A stretch of 38,605 nucleotides of DNA from a virus. The translations under genes and the position numbers were made by a program. The DNA is taken from IMG/VR virus record IMGVR_UViG_3300046170_000156, positions 1 to 38,605 of that record, one strand, 5' to 3'. The first letter of the stretch is position 1. Every line of letters begins with the position of its first letter. Shown here piece by piece: positions 1 through 7,632 of this stretch. The notes below the pieces were generated by a model, which was not told the DNA's origin, searched no databases, and saw only the letters and a list, made by a program, of their open reading frames with translations.

Positions 1-64
1 CCTACACTGGTTCACACACTTTGTCAACACATGTTTACCTGTGAATATTCCCATCGTGTTACGC

Positions 65-93
65 TTGACATCTCGTGTCATCTGTGGTAGGCC
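65..93 (+). promoter_or_regulatory. Promoter-like element A (TTGACA-N17-TAGGCC)
   Basis: A perfect -35 TTGACA at 65-70, a 17-base spacer ending CTGTGG (so TGn precedes the -10), and a poor -10 TAGGCC at 88-93. The spacer contains GACA-TCTCG-TGTC, a short palindrome overlapping the -35 that could be an operator. It reads toward the late genes. It belongs to a family of about six similar elements at the genome end. Confidence 0.45.
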
Positions 94-116
94 TTTGGGC
101 CTCGTGACTACCACAG
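82..116. repeat. 9-bp inverted repeat joining two facing promoters
   Basis: CTGTGGTAG (82-90) and CTACCACAG (108-116) are perfect inverted arms around a 17-base loop. The loop overlaps a nested AGGCC-TTTG-GGCCT hairpin (89-102). The arms coincide with the extended -10 portions of elements A and F. This could be an operator, a hairpin, or simply the result of two opposed copies of the same promoter motif. Confidence 0.6.
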
Positions 117-133
117 TCTGCGCCTCGTGTCAA
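105..133 (-). promoter_or_regulatory. Promoter-like element F facing element A
   Basis: On the minus strand TTGACA (133-128) is followed by 17 bases and TAGTCA (110-105), again with CTGTGG before the -10. It reads leftward toward the early genes across the genome junction and faces element A, so the two -10 regions lie within 12 bases of each other inside the 82-116 inverted repeat. Confidence 0.45.
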
Positions 134-169
134 CCCTTGTGTCAACGTGAATAGTACCAAAGTTTATCC

Positions 170-198
170 TTGACACCCGTGTCTGCCTGTGTTAGACT
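170..198 (+). promoter_or_regulatory. Promoter-like element B (TTGACA-N17-TAGACT)
   Basis: TTGACA at 170-175, a 17-base spacer ending TGT, and TAGACT at 193-198 (four of six -10 consensus bases, with a TGn extension). The -35 overlaps the palindrome GACAC-CC-GTGTC, which looks like a repressor site. It is the best rightward element of the terminal array; transcripts would run toward terS. Confidence 0.5.
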
Positions 199-257
199 GG
201 AGGGTCGGCCTCATGTTGGGACCGGGGGGGCCGGGATTACTCATGAATACTATAGTT

Positions 258-495
258 GTACCCACCTAAGTTTACTAGAGGGTGAATATGGAAGTAAGTG
301 AGTACTAATTCACTAAAAAAGAGGTAAAAATTAGGTAAATTAACTACTAGTTTACGCTCAGGTAACCTTTTGATACCACAAGACTTACACTAATGTTTAC
401 TGGGGTCGGCCCTAAGCTGTAAAAAGGGAGTCAAATGTGGCCAAAGTAGGCCTAAGTAATCCCTAGATAATGTAAATAGTACCACTTTAGTAAAT
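258..495. other. Non-coding leader between terminal repeat and late promoter
   Basis: No credible gene is seen on either strand; all frames are closed by frequent stops. The hexamer GTTTAC occurs at 270-275, 350-355 and 395-400, and also at 33-38 in the terminal repeat. The stretch is A/T-rich around 300-350. An origin or unwinding element is possible but unsupported beyond this. Confidence 0.4.
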
Positions 496-500
496 AAAGC

Positions 501-529
501 TTGACTTTTGAGTAAAAGTATGGTATAAT
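501..529 (+). promoter_or_regulatory. Strong sigma70-type late promoter, copy 1
   Basis: TTGACT at 501-506, a 17-base spacer and a perfect TATAAT at 524-529. It sits in a 46-base block (496-541) repeated without a mismatch at 11582-11627. The expected start is near 536, about 180 bases upstream of terS. The leader contains a weak inverted repeat (GCTCTG 562-567, CAGAGC 584-589). The consensus match argues for host RNA polymerase. Confidence 0.85.
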
Positions 530-714
530 ATAGAGTATACTGTAGAGGTAATTAAGTAGAAGCTCTGAAGTAGGTATATCATCCAGAGCCTCATCGTTGG
601 TTACAGCTAAAGTCCTACTATAGTCAGCAACAGGCGTACTAGTGTGACTCTCTAGCAGTATTGAGGCGACAGGGTGATAACACAAGACTACATAAGACTA
701 CTTAAGGGACAACT

Positions 715-1188
715 ATGGGACCTGAAGAAGAATCTAACCCACCAGCCCCACTCAAAAAGAGAGGAAGACCAAAGAAAGCTATCGTTGATGCTAAGAAAAA
801 AGGCAACAGGGTAGCTAGAGGCAGACCCAAAGGGGACGCTGCGATCATGAACGACTACAAGGCTAGGATGTTAGCTAGCCCTAAGTCAGCTAAGGTCCTA
901 GAGACCATCTTTGATGCAGCCTTGAACGATGAACACAAAGCACAGTCAGCTGCATGGAAGCTTATCGTAGACAGGATACTGCCCGTAGGGGCCTTTGAGA
1001 AAGAGGTTATTAAAGATGCGGGAAGAAACGCAATTAGCATTAACATCTCTGGTGTTGGACATACAGAGATTACGGCTAGCACTGAATCTGGAAGTCTCGG
1101 ACACGTTGACCGAGATCAAGGAGACTCTGGAGAGGACCAAGACTACCTTGAGCCTCTTGAGGGAGACTGGGAAAACAAGGACTCCTAA
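715..1188 (+). CDS. terS: Putative terminase small subunit with AT-hooks
   Basis: A protein of 157 residues, first gene of the late arm and just upstream of the terL block, as expected for the small terminase subunit that recognises phage DNA for packaging. The N-terminus is very basic and carries two AT-hook-like GRPK cores (KKRGRPKKA near residue 15, ARGRPKG near 35), which bind the minor groove of A/T-rich DNA. The middle (KLIVDRILP) and the SINISGVG strand resemble the C-terminal half of TerS proteins of marine phages. The tail is acidic. AAGGGA precedes the ATG. The last third overlaps an open second frame with a coiled-coil look (about 1016-1198), so the true C-terminus may lie in the other frame if there is an indel. 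The TerS call rests on position and composition. Confidence 0.6.
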   Translation: MGPEEESNPPAPLKKRGRPKKAIVDAKKKGNRVARGRPKGDAAIMNDYKARMLASPKSAKVLETIFDAALNDEHKAQSAAWKLIVDRILPVGAFEKEVIKDAGRNAISINISGVGHTEITASTESGSLGHVDRDQGDSGEDQDYLEPLEGDWENKDS

Positions 1189-1201
1189 GGAGAGCTAATT
1201 C

Positions 1202-1558
1202 ATGCTGTTTACTCAGAACGTAAACTTAACCACTACTGACGTAGCTAGTGTAGTCACAATACCTAATGGCTTTGTAGGCCAGTGGACCATGACGTTCATT
1301 ACCAACCTAGAAAATGCTAACAACGACGTAACCCTGTACGTAGACAAGACTCCAGACCCTGATGTGTACATCTTAAACGACAGGACAATTAACTCTAAGG
1401 ACTACTTGATGATTGAGAGCAACACAGGGTTTATCCTACAGCCGGGAGATGCAATTAAGGCCTCTTGTAACACAGTAGGAAACTTAGAGATAGTAGTAAC
1501 TCTAGACCTAATTTACTCTCCGTTTAATCTAAATTCGTTTGGTACTGGAGGGAGCTAG
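1202..1558 (+). CDS. Small beta-rich protein, probable virion component
   Basis: A 118-residue protein beginning MLFTQNVNL, preceded by AAGGAG at good spacing. The sequence is rich in Val/Thr/Asn with alternating hydrophobic residues, has no signal peptide, membrane segment or cysteine pair, and ends in a flexible Gly/Ser tail. That pattern fits a small beta-sandwich, such as a head decoration or fibre-adaptor protein. It lies between terS and glutaredoxin in the late transcription unit. The family is not recognised and the virion role is inferred from composition and position only. Confidence 0.55.
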   Translation: MLFTQNVNLTTTDVASVVTIPNGFVGQWTMTFITNLENANNDVTLYVDKTPDPDVYILNDRTINSKDYLMIESNTGFILQPGDAIKASCNTVGNLEIVVTLDLIYSPFNLNSFGTGGS

Positions 1559-1615
1559 GCATGTCTAGAGCTAGCCAGAGGAGCACTGGTCCATGAATGA
1601 ACTAGGAATCTCAAG

Positions 1616-1843
1616 ATGATTACTATACTAGGGGCCGATTGGTGTCCCGCGTGTACAAGAGCTAAGAGAACAGCAGAGCAGAGTGGACTAGAGTACAACT
1701 TTATCCACATACCAGCCGGTAAGCCGGGGTGGGACTTAGTAGAAGCCATAAGTGGCAAGAGGAGCATCCCACAGATATTTTACCACTTTGGTGGTTCAGG
1801 AGATTTCAAAGAAGCCCTAGCAAGTCTAGAGAACATGAGCTAA
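1616..1843 (+). CDS. Glutaredoxin
   Basis: A 75-residue thioredoxin-fold protein with the active-site CPAC motif (residues 10-13, in ADWCPACTRAK) and the cis-proline segment SIPQIF near residue 51, followed by a Gly-rich turn and a C-terminal helix. Glutaredoxins reduce disulfides using glutathione, and phage copies are thought to recycle ribonucleotide reductase. This phage encodes a class II reductase with a C-terminal cysteine pair, a plausible client, although the two genes lie on opposite strands and probably differ in timing. The ATG at 1616 is the only good start: in-frame stops lie just upstream and AGGAA precedes it. Confidence 0.88.
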   Translation: MITILGADWCPACTRAKRTAEQSGLEYNFIHIPAGKPGWDLVEAISGKRSIPQIFYHFGGSGDFKEALASLENMS

Positions 1844-1874
1844 CTATAAGCCCTAATTCAGGAGAACTTAATTA

Positions 1875-2729
1875 ATGAACAAGATCTTAGTACTAACCGC
1901 AGTAGCCCTAGTAGCCCTCTTGTGCTCTGGGTGTGCAACACAGGCAGGCAACGACAGACTAGCTAGACACCAACAGAACCAGATTGAACTAGTCAGGGTA
2001 CAGACAGAGACCCGTGAGCGTATGGCCTTAGATCGTGCTCAGGCACAGGCTCAGTGGGCCTTAGCTATGGCACAGGTGGCTCAGTCTTCTCCAGACTCTG
2101 CAGATGCCATTGCGGTAGCTCTAGCTGTCTCAGCAGTCAAGAATAACGAGAGTGACTCTAGCTCACCTGTAGTTACTCTCCAGAGGCAAGAGAACGGTGC
2201 TAGAGAGTGGGCTAAGATCCTAGCTTCTCCAGTACTAGGGACTCTAACACAAATAGGTATCGCTGGCATTAACGCTGAAGTACAGAAGACACAGTCAGAC
2301 AACATGGCTAGGATTCAGATGAACGAGGACACTGTAGACGGACAGCAGTTTGAAGTCCTAGGCAACGTAGCTACTGCAGTTAGCTCCTTTGGGTCCACAG
2401 CCATCCAGAACGCTGGTGGAAACACTACTCACACGTACACAGCGTCTGACGGTACTATAGATCTCTCGACCACCACCACTACGTCTGGTGACACAACCTC
2501 AGGTGATACGAACACTGACTCCTACAACACATCAGGAGACACTAATAGCGACTCTTATAACACCCAAGGAGACACTAACGCTGACTCGTACAACACCCAA
2601 GGTGATACGACCACGGACTCCTCAGATAACTCAGATAACTCTGACAACTCAGATAACTCAGATAACTCTGATAACTCTGATAACTCTGACAACTCTGATA
2701 ACTCTGATAACTCTACAGGCGGTACGTAA
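1875..2729 (+). CDS. Putative lipoprotein with Ser-Asp-Asn repeat tail
   Basis: A 284-residue protein with a lipoprotein-like signal: a short basic N-terminus, a hydrophobic core (ILVLTAVALVALL) and a Cys at position 20 after SG (the -3 residue is Cys, slightly off the usual lipobox). Residues 30-80 are Ala/Gln-rich and probably helical. The C-terminal third is low complexity: three or four imperfect 10-residue units of the type DSYNT-QGDTN, then ten SDN tripeptides, ending TGGT. It lies between glutaredoxin and a mini membrane protein, just before terL. In T7 the spanin genes occupy this place, so an outer-membrane lysis role is possible. No family is recognised; a virion role is also possible. 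Confidence 0.65.
   Translation: MNKILVLTAVALVALLCSGCATQAGNDRLARHQQNQIELVRVQTETRERMALDRAQAQAQWALAMAQVAQSSPDSADAIAVALAVSAVKNNESDSSSPVVTLQRQENGAREWAKILASPVLGTLTQIGIAGINAEVQKTQSDNMARIQMNEDTVDGQQFEVLGNVATAVSSFGSTAIQNAGGNTTHTYTASDGTIDLSTTTTTSGDTTSGDTNTDSYNTSGDTNSDSYNTQGDTNADSYNTQGDTTTDSSDNSDNSDNSDNSDNSDNSDNSDNSDNSDNSTGGT
2622..2711 (+). repeat. 9-bp tandem repeat, 10 units (SDN codons)
   Basis: Ten near-identical 9-base units of the form TCWGAYAAC encode ten Ser-Asp-Asn triplets at the end of the lipoprotein. Units differ only at synonymous positions (TCA/TCT, GAT/GAC). Slippage would add or remove whole triplets without shifting frame. Confidence 0.9.
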
Positions 2730-2730
2730 G

Positions 2731-2841
2731 ATGGACAAGTTCCCTAACGATCCTCTAGAGGTTGTAATAGTAGGCGTCTGCGTAACCATCATGATTGCTG
2801 CAGGCTTCTTTATGTACTACTTAGCCAGTCAGGTAGGCTAG
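2731..2841 (+). CDS. Mini membrane protein, 36 residues
   Basis: It begins MDKFPNDPLE one base after the lipoprotein stop and has one hydrophobic segment (about residues 11-31, VVIVGVCVTIMIAAGFFMYYL) with a short polar tail. The acidic N-terminus and short C-terminus suggest a single-span inner-membrane protein. It is tightly coupled to the lipoprotein and followed by terL. By position it could be a holin or a spanin partner. The frame is open upstream into the repeat region, but that part is a shadow of the lipoprotein gene. Confidence 0.6.
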   Translation: MDKFPNDPLEVVIVGVCVTIMIAAGFFMYYLASQVG

Positions 2842-2866
2842 AGAAACACGAGGATCACTAAGCCAC

Positions 2867-4117
2867 ATGACTGACTTAAACGTAGAACTTCTACCGTGGC
2901 AACAAGAGGTTTACTCAGACCCAACACGGTTTAAGGTAGTAGCAGCAGGACGGAGAACAGGGAAGTCCCGTCTTGCAGCTTGGTTACTGATACTGAACGC
3001 CCTACAGACAGACAAAGGGCAAGTTTTTTACGTTGCGCCCACACAGGGACAAGCCCGTGATATCATGTGGCAAACCCTGCTGGAGCTAGGACACCCTGTA
3101 ATCTCAGGTTCACACATAAACAACCTGCAGATCAAGCTGGTCAACGGGGCCACGATTAGTCTCAAGGGAGCCGATAGGCCTGAGACAATGCGTGGCGTGT
3201 CCTTGAAGTTTCTAGTGATGGACGAGTACGCGGATATGAAGCCTGATGTATGGGAACAGATCCTGAGACCCGCCCTAGCTGACCAAAAAGGTGAAGCGAT
3301 GTTCATAGGTACGCCTATGGGTCGCAACCACTTCTACGAGTTGTACAAGTACGCAGAACTAGGGGATGATACTACGTACAAGGGGTGGCACTTTACGTCG
3401 TACGATAACCCCCTGTTGGACTCTGGTGAGATTGACATGGCTAAGAAGTCTATGTCCTCTTATGCGTTCCGACAGGAGTTCATGGCTTCCTTTGAGGCCA
3501 GAGGCTCTGAGATGTTCAGAGAGGACTGGGTAAAGTACGGAGAAGAGCCTGACGAGGGTGACTACTACATAGCAGTAGACTTAGCTGGCTTTGAGGAAGT
3601 AAACAAAAAGAGGACTAAAAATAGTAAACTAGATGAAACCGCAATCGCTGTTGTTAAAGTTAGTCCTGATGGTTGGTACGTTGATAACATTATATATGGG
3701 CGGTGGAGCCTTAACGAGACTGCCGCCAAGATATTTCAAGCGGTCAGAGATTACCGACCTATCAGCGTTGGTATTGAGAGAGGAATAGCAAAGCAAGCCG
3801 TCATGAGCCCCCTCACAGACTTACAGAAGCGCTACGGTACGTTCTTCCGTGTAGAGGAGTTAACCCACGGTAACAAGAAGAAGACTGACAGGGTTATGTG
3901 GGCTCTACAGGGGCGCTTTGAGAACGGATTTGTGTCTATTAACAAAGGAGAGTGGAACAACAGGTTCTTAGACCAACTGTTTCAGTTTCCAGATCCTCTG
4001 ACCCACGATGACTTAATTGACGCCTTAGCGTACGTAGACCAGCTAGCAAAAGTAGCGTACAGCTATGAATTTGAAATTGATGACCATGAAATTCTAGACG
4101 TAGTAGCAGGTTACTAG
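2867..4117 (+). CDS. terL: Terminase large subunit
   Basis: A 416-residue packaging motor that pumps DNA into the prohead and cuts concatemers. The N-terminal ATPase has an adenine-binding Q region (LLPWQQE), Walker A AGRRTGKS at 27-34, and Walker B LVMDEYAD with the catalytic acidic pair at 119-120. The C-terminal RNase H-like nuclease shows YIAVDLAG near residue 230, a second acidic patch around DETAIAVV, and HDDLIDALAY near the end. Length is shorter than T7 gp19 but usual for marine podovirus TerL. It lies downstream of terS and the lipoprotein cassette and upstream of the portal. Confidence 0.95.
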   Translation: MTDLNVELLPWQQEVYSDPTRFKVVAAGRRTGKSRLAAWLLILNALQTDKGQVFYVAPTQGQARDIMWQTLLELGHPVISGSHINNLQIKLVNGATISLKGADRPETMRGVSLKFLVMDEYADMKPDVWEQILRPALADQKGEAMFIGTPMGRNHFYELYKYAELGDDTTYKGWHFTSYDNPLLDSGEIDMAKKSMSSYAFRQEFMASFEARGSEMFREDWVKYGEEPDEGDYYIAVDLAGFEEVNKKRTKNSKLDETAIAVVKVSPDGWYVDNIIYGRWSLNETAAKIFQAVRDYRPISVGIERGIAKQAVMSPLTDLQKRYGTFFRVEELTHGNKKKTDRVMWALQGRFENGFVSINKGEWNNRFLDQLFQFPDPLTHDDLIDALAYVDQLAKVAYSYEFEIDDHEILDVVAGY

Positions 4118-4120
4118 ATT

Positions 4121-4219
4121 ATGTCCAAAAAAGTTTTTAGGCCTTTCAACACATACGGAATCTACCTAATTTCTGCTGTAGTGTTATTTACACTCGGTTA
4201 CGTTTTAGCAATACTTTAA
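4121..4219 (+). CDS. Mini membrane protein, 32 residues
   Basis: A short gene begins three bases after the terL stop: MSKKVFRPFNTYG followed by one hydrophobic span (about residues 14-32, ending YVLAIL). The basic N-terminus predicts a cytoplasmic N-terminus. It fills the terL-portal gap and the portal starts 10 bases after its stop. The upstream Shine-Dalgarno is weak, so expression may depend on coupling to terL. Function unknown; holin-like size but no further support. Confidence 0.5.
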   Translation: MSKKVFRPFNTYGIYLISAVVLFTLGYVLAIL

Positions 4220-4229
4220 GGAAAATACT

Positions 4230-6272
4230 ATGGCAGACGATATATTAAGCCCTGAGCATTTGTCGATTGAGGAGTCACTTGAAGAGTGGGTGATGACCAA
4301 GTGTGAGAACTGGCGTGACCACTATGAATCCAACTACGAAGCAAAGTTTGAGGAGTACTACAGGCTCTGGAGGGGACAGTGGGATCCTGCTGACACCCAG
4401 AGAGCGTCAGAGCGTTCCAGAATTGTATCACCTGCGCTTCAGCAGGCTGTAGAGTCTAACGTAGCAGAGCTTGAGGAAGCCACGTTTGGTAGAGGCAAGT
4501 GGTTCGACATCTCAGACGACGTTAACGACAAAGACTCACAGGACATTCAGTTTCTCAGGAACAAGTTGACTGAGGACTTTGAGAACACTAAGGTACGTAA
4601 GGCTGTGGCTGAGTGCTTGATTAACTCTGCAGTATTTGGCACAGGAGTAGGTGAGATTATCCTTGAGGAGATCAAGGAGATGGCTCCAGCTACTCAGCCT
4701 ATCATGGACGGACAACTGCAGGCTGTAGGCGTTAACATTACCGACAGAATCGTAGTCAAGCTTAGGCCTGTGATGCCCCAGAACTTCTTGATTGACCCTG
4801 TAGCTACCTCTGTAGAGGACGCTCTAGGCGTTGCTATCGACGAGTTTGTATCTAGGCACTCCGTGGAGTTGCTGCAGGAGAGTGGTGTTTACAACGATGT
4901 GTACGTTGGCTCTGCGGCTCCTGATGCAGACTTAGAGCCAGACCAAGATCTCACGCTGTACCACGATGACAAAGTTAGGCTGACCAAGTACTACGGACTC
5001 GTGCCGCGTGAGCTTCTGACGAACGAAGGTGTAGACGTAGAAGACGAGTCTATGTACGTAGAGGCCGTTGTAGTCATAGCCAACGGTGGTACTCTCCTGA
5101 AGGCTGAAGCCAACCCCTACATGATGCAGGATCGTCCTGTGGTAGCGTTCCCGTGGGACGTTGTACCCTCTCGTTTCTGGGGTCGTGGTGTCTGTGAAAA
5201 AGGTTACAACTCTCAGAAGGCCTTGGACACTGAGTTAAGAGCTAGGATCGACGCCTTGTCACTCACTATCCACCCCATGATGGCTGTAGATGCAACTAGG
5301 CTTCCCAGAGGCGCTAAGCCTGAGGTACGTCCGGGTAAGATGATTCTGACGAACGGAGATCCCCGTGAAGTACTCCAGCCGTTTAACTTTGGTCAGGTGG
5401 GCCAGATTACCTTTGCACAGGCTCAGTCCCTACAGCAGATGGTACAGCAGGCTACAGGTGCCGTAGATTCCGCAGGCATCGCTGGTCAGATCAACGGTGA
5501 AGCTACTGCTGCAGGCATTAGTATGTCTCTGGGAGCCATTATCAAGCGACAGAAGCGTACCCTGATTAACTTCCAACAGTCGTTCCTGTTACCGTTTGTC
5601 ACTAAGGCGGCCCACAGGTACATGCAGTTTGACCCTGAGAACTACCCCGTATCTGACTACAAGTTCAACGCAACTAGTACTCTGGGGATTATCGCTAGGG
5701 AATACGAGGTTACTCAGTTGGTACAACTCCTGCAAACTATGAAACAAGATTCCCCTATCTACCCCGTGTTGATCCAGAGCATCATCGACAACATGAACCT
5801 CAGCAACCGTGAGGAACTGATTACGTCTATGACTAAAGCTCAACAGCCAGATCCTCAGGAACAGCAGATGGCTCAGATGGCTCAGCAGGCTCAGATGGAG
5901 TTCCAGCAGAGTCAGACTGCGGCACTACAAGGTCAGGCGGCTGAAGCTCAAGCTAGGGCTAACAAGTACGCTATGGAGACGCAGCTTGCACCTCAGGAGC
6001 TTGAGATCGACAAGATTGAGGCTATCACACGTAACCTCAAGGACGGAGACTCAGACGACAAAGAGTTTGAGAAGCGTCTCAGGATTGCTGAGATAGCTCT
6101 AAAGGAGACTGAGCTTTCAGACAAGAGAACTCTAGCAGAGTCTAACAAGAAGTCAGAGCAGGCTCTGTTTGACTCCTTGATGTCTGACAAACCCTCCAGC
6201 CCTCCACAGGAACCTAGCAGGCCTGTAGGACCCAGAGGACCTAACGTAGGACCAGCACCAGAGGTAGCGTAA
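4230..6272 (+). CDS. Portal (head-tail connector) protein
   Basis: A 680-residue T7/P22-type portal that forms the twelve-fold ring through which DNA enters and the tail attaches. The N-terminus (EWVMTKCENWRDHYESNYEAKFEEYYRLWRG region, 18-50) and the central segment with RPVVAFPWDVVPSRFWGRGV near residue 300 are typical of marine podovirus portals. From about residue 540 the chain is Gln/Ala-rich and helical, the barrel or crown region that projects into the head, and the tail is Pro-rich. AAGGAAAA precedes the ATG. The fibre gene starts immediately after the TAA. Confidence 0.92.
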   Translation: MADDILSPEHLSIEESLEEWVMTKCENWRDHYESNYEAKFEEYYRLWRGQWDPADTQRASERSRIVSPALQQAVESNVAELEEATFGRGKWFDISDDVNDKDSQDIQFLRNKLTEDFENTKVRKAVAECLINSAVFGTGVGEIILEEIKEMAPATQPIMDGQLQAVGVNITDRIVVKLRPVMPQNFLIDPVATSVEDALGVAIDEFVSRHSVELLQESGVYNDVYVGSAAPDADLEPDQDLTLYHDDKVRLTKYYGLVPRELLTNEGVDVEDESMYVEAVVVIANGGTLLKAEANPYMMQDRPVVAFPWDVVPSRFWGRGVCEKGYNSQKALDTELRARIDALSLTIHPMMAVDATRLPRGAKPEVRPGKMILTNGDPREVLQPFNFGQVGQITFAQAQSLQQMVQQATGAVDSAGIAGQINGEATAAGISMSLGAIIKRQKRTLINFQQSFLLPFVTKAAHRYMQFDPENYPVSDYKFNATSTLGIIAREYEVTQLVQLLQTMKQDSPIYPVLIQSIIDNMNLSNREELITSMTKAQQPDPQEQQMAQMAQQAQMEFQQSQTAALQGQAAEAQARANKYAMETQLAPQELEIDKIEAITRNLKDGDSDDKEFEKRLRIAEIALKETELSDKRTLAESNKKSEQALFDSLMSDKPSSPPQEPSRPVGPRGPNVGPAPEVA

Positions 6273-7322
6273 ATGCGAGACTTAACAACGCTCATGCTTC
6301 TGGAGAAATTCAAGAGGCGTATAGAGAAGGTAGAAAAGACCTCCGCAGAGAAGGGAAACGACGGGCCTCAGGGACCTAAAGGCGACAAGGGAGACGCTGG
6401 TAAACAGGGTCCTAAGGGTCCAGAGGGTCCTAAGGGTCCTGTGGGAGCCAAGGGTCCAGAGGGTCCTAAGGGTCCAGAGGGTCCTAAGGGTCCTGACGGT
6501 GAAAACGGTGCAGGCATTACGGACGCTTACACAGCCGCTGACGGTGACTTAGTGCTCGTGTTGACCAACGGAGACGAGATCTCTGTAGAACTACCTACTG
6601 AAACTGACGCACAAGGCAACACTGTGGTGCTGTCTCAAGGGGGCTCTGGCGGTGGCTCTGGCGGCACTGTTGACCTAGCCCCCTATGTATTACGCCCTAC
6701 CACGAAGATGTCTGGTTGGCTTGCTTATCGGGAAGACGGCAATAAGGGCGAGTGGACCCCAGTAACTACTGACCTTGTTACGGTTAACCCTAATCAGTTT
6801 AGAGACATTAACGGCAGATTTGCTCCTACACCTAAAGAGCTTGAGGGCATTGACAATCAAAGGGACGTTAATGAGTTCCTGTACGGGAAGATACAAGAGG
6901 TAGGTGGGGAGCATGAAGACTTTGCTACCCAAGAGTCTTTGGCTAAAGAAGCCGAGATGCGCCGTGAGAAAGATGAATTCCTTCAGGATCAGATCAACAG
7001 CAACCAAAATCAGATTGATCAAATACAAGAGAAGGGTTACGACGACACCGAGCTTAGAAAGGAGATTGCTGACGAGGTTGTAGCAAGAGAGAAGGCGCTT
7101 GAGGCTGAGAAGTGGGAGCGTTCTCTAGCTGACATTGGCTTGCGTGATTCGCTACAGAATGAGATTGATATCCTCAAGCAGTATTCGTTTAGTGAGCTAG
7201 ACGACAAGATCAACATTGAGAGCGAAACTCGCCGCGTTGCTGACATAGGATTACAAGCTGAGATTAGCTCGCTTGCCATTACTCTGGCAGAAGAATCAAA
7301 GGCGAGGGGTGAGGCTGACTGA
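6273..7322 (+). CDS. Giant tail fibre, fragment 1 (collagen-like N-terminus)
   Basis: The first 349 residues of a fibre gene that really extends to 11454. Residues 25-80 form a collagen-like stalk of about 18 Gly-X-Y triplets ([11 protein letters not shown] type), which makes trimeric triple helices in phage fibres. It is followed by a Gly/Ser linker (near 125) and long heptad-rich helical repeats with [15 protein letters not shown] units. The ATG abuts the portal stop (TAAATG). The frame ends at TGA 7320-7322, where removing one base restores the sequence [10 protein letters not shown], matching the repeat ADTALDAKID seen downstream. It is therefore one broken gene, by true mutation, variant mixture or sequencing/assembly error. 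Confidence 0.8.
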   Translation: MRDLTTLMLLEKFKRRIEKVEKTSAEKGNDGPQGPKGDKGDAGKQGPKGPEGPKGPVGAKGPEGPKGPEGPKGPDGENGAGITDAYTAADGDLVLVLTNGDEISVELPTETDAQGNTVVLSQGGSGGGSGGTVDLAPYVLRPTTKMSGWLAYREDGNKGEWTPVTTDLVTVNPNQFRDINGRFAPTPKELEGIDNQRDVNEFLYGKIQEVGGEHEDFATQESLAKEAEMRREKDEFLQDQINSNQNQIDQIQEKGYDDTELRKEIADEVVAREKALEAEKWERSLADIGLRDSLQNEIDILKQYSFSELDDKINIESETRRVADIGLQAEISSLAITLAEESKARGEAD

Positions 7323-7632
7323 GGCGCTGGACGCCAAGATAGATTCTCTTGAGGCATACGATGACACTGAGATTAAGGAAGGGCTTGCTGCTGAGATCAC
7401 TGCTAGGGAAGAGGGTGATGCGAGCTTACAGGGGCAGATAGATGCCATCTCTGAAAAGGGTTATGACGACACTGAGATCAAGGAGGGTCTTGCTGCCGAG
7501 ATAAGCACCAGAGAGTCTGAAGATAAGGCATTACAAAAGCAGATAGAGGCTGAGAAGCAGGAAAGATCCCTTGCTGATATTGGCTTAAGAGACAGCCTGC
7601 AAGCAAATATAGATGCGATTGAAGTTCCCTAG
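7321..7632 (+). CDS. Giant tail fibre, fragment 2
   Basis: A continuation of the fibre in a second frame, about 103 residues. The frame is open back to 7273, but homology to the repeats begins at the break near 7320. It holds two KGYDDTEIKEGLAAEI-type units and a [22 protein letters not shown] unit also found in fragments 1 and 3. It ends at TAG 7630-7632, where CCCTAGC stands in place of the CCCAGC (Pro-Ser) found in sister repeats, a one-base insertion. No independent ribosome binding site is visible, so it is probably not a separate gene. Confidence 0.7.
   Translation, partial: EALDAKIDSLEAYDDTEIKEGLAAEITAREEGDASLQGQIDAISEKGYDDTEIKEGLAAEISTRESEDKALQKQIEAEKQERSLADIGLRDSLQANIDAIEVP

Larger units (their letters stand above)
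1..257. repeat. Left copy of 257-bp direct terminal repeat
   Basis: Bases 1-257 recur exactly at 38349-38605, the end of the window. The repeat is non-coding and holds several TTGACA promoter-like elements, the 82-116 inverted repeat and a G-rich CCGG-GGGG-CCGG segment near 225-236. It is either a true direct terminal repeat, as in T7-like phages, or the overlap of a circularly assembled contig. The sequence alone cannot decide. Confidence 0.9.

Noticed and set aside
162-172. TTTATCCTTG words as DnaA boxes
   Set aside because: Only about six of nine bases match the DnaA consensus and only two copies occur, so no origin is called.
452-685. A 77-codon minus-strand open frame over the first late promoter
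   Set aside because: It lies across the promoter and leader, has no ribosome binding site, and its sequence has no domain character; probably chance.
1561-1615. Two tiny frames (MSRASQRSTGP and MNELGISR) before glutaredoxin
   Set aside because: Too short to support; the first has a fair GGAGGG before it but no other evidence.
2488-2730. Plus-strand frame of Thr/Ile repeats upstream of the 36-residue gene
   Set aside because: It is the shifted reading of the lipoprotein's tandem repeats; the real gene starts at ATG 2731.
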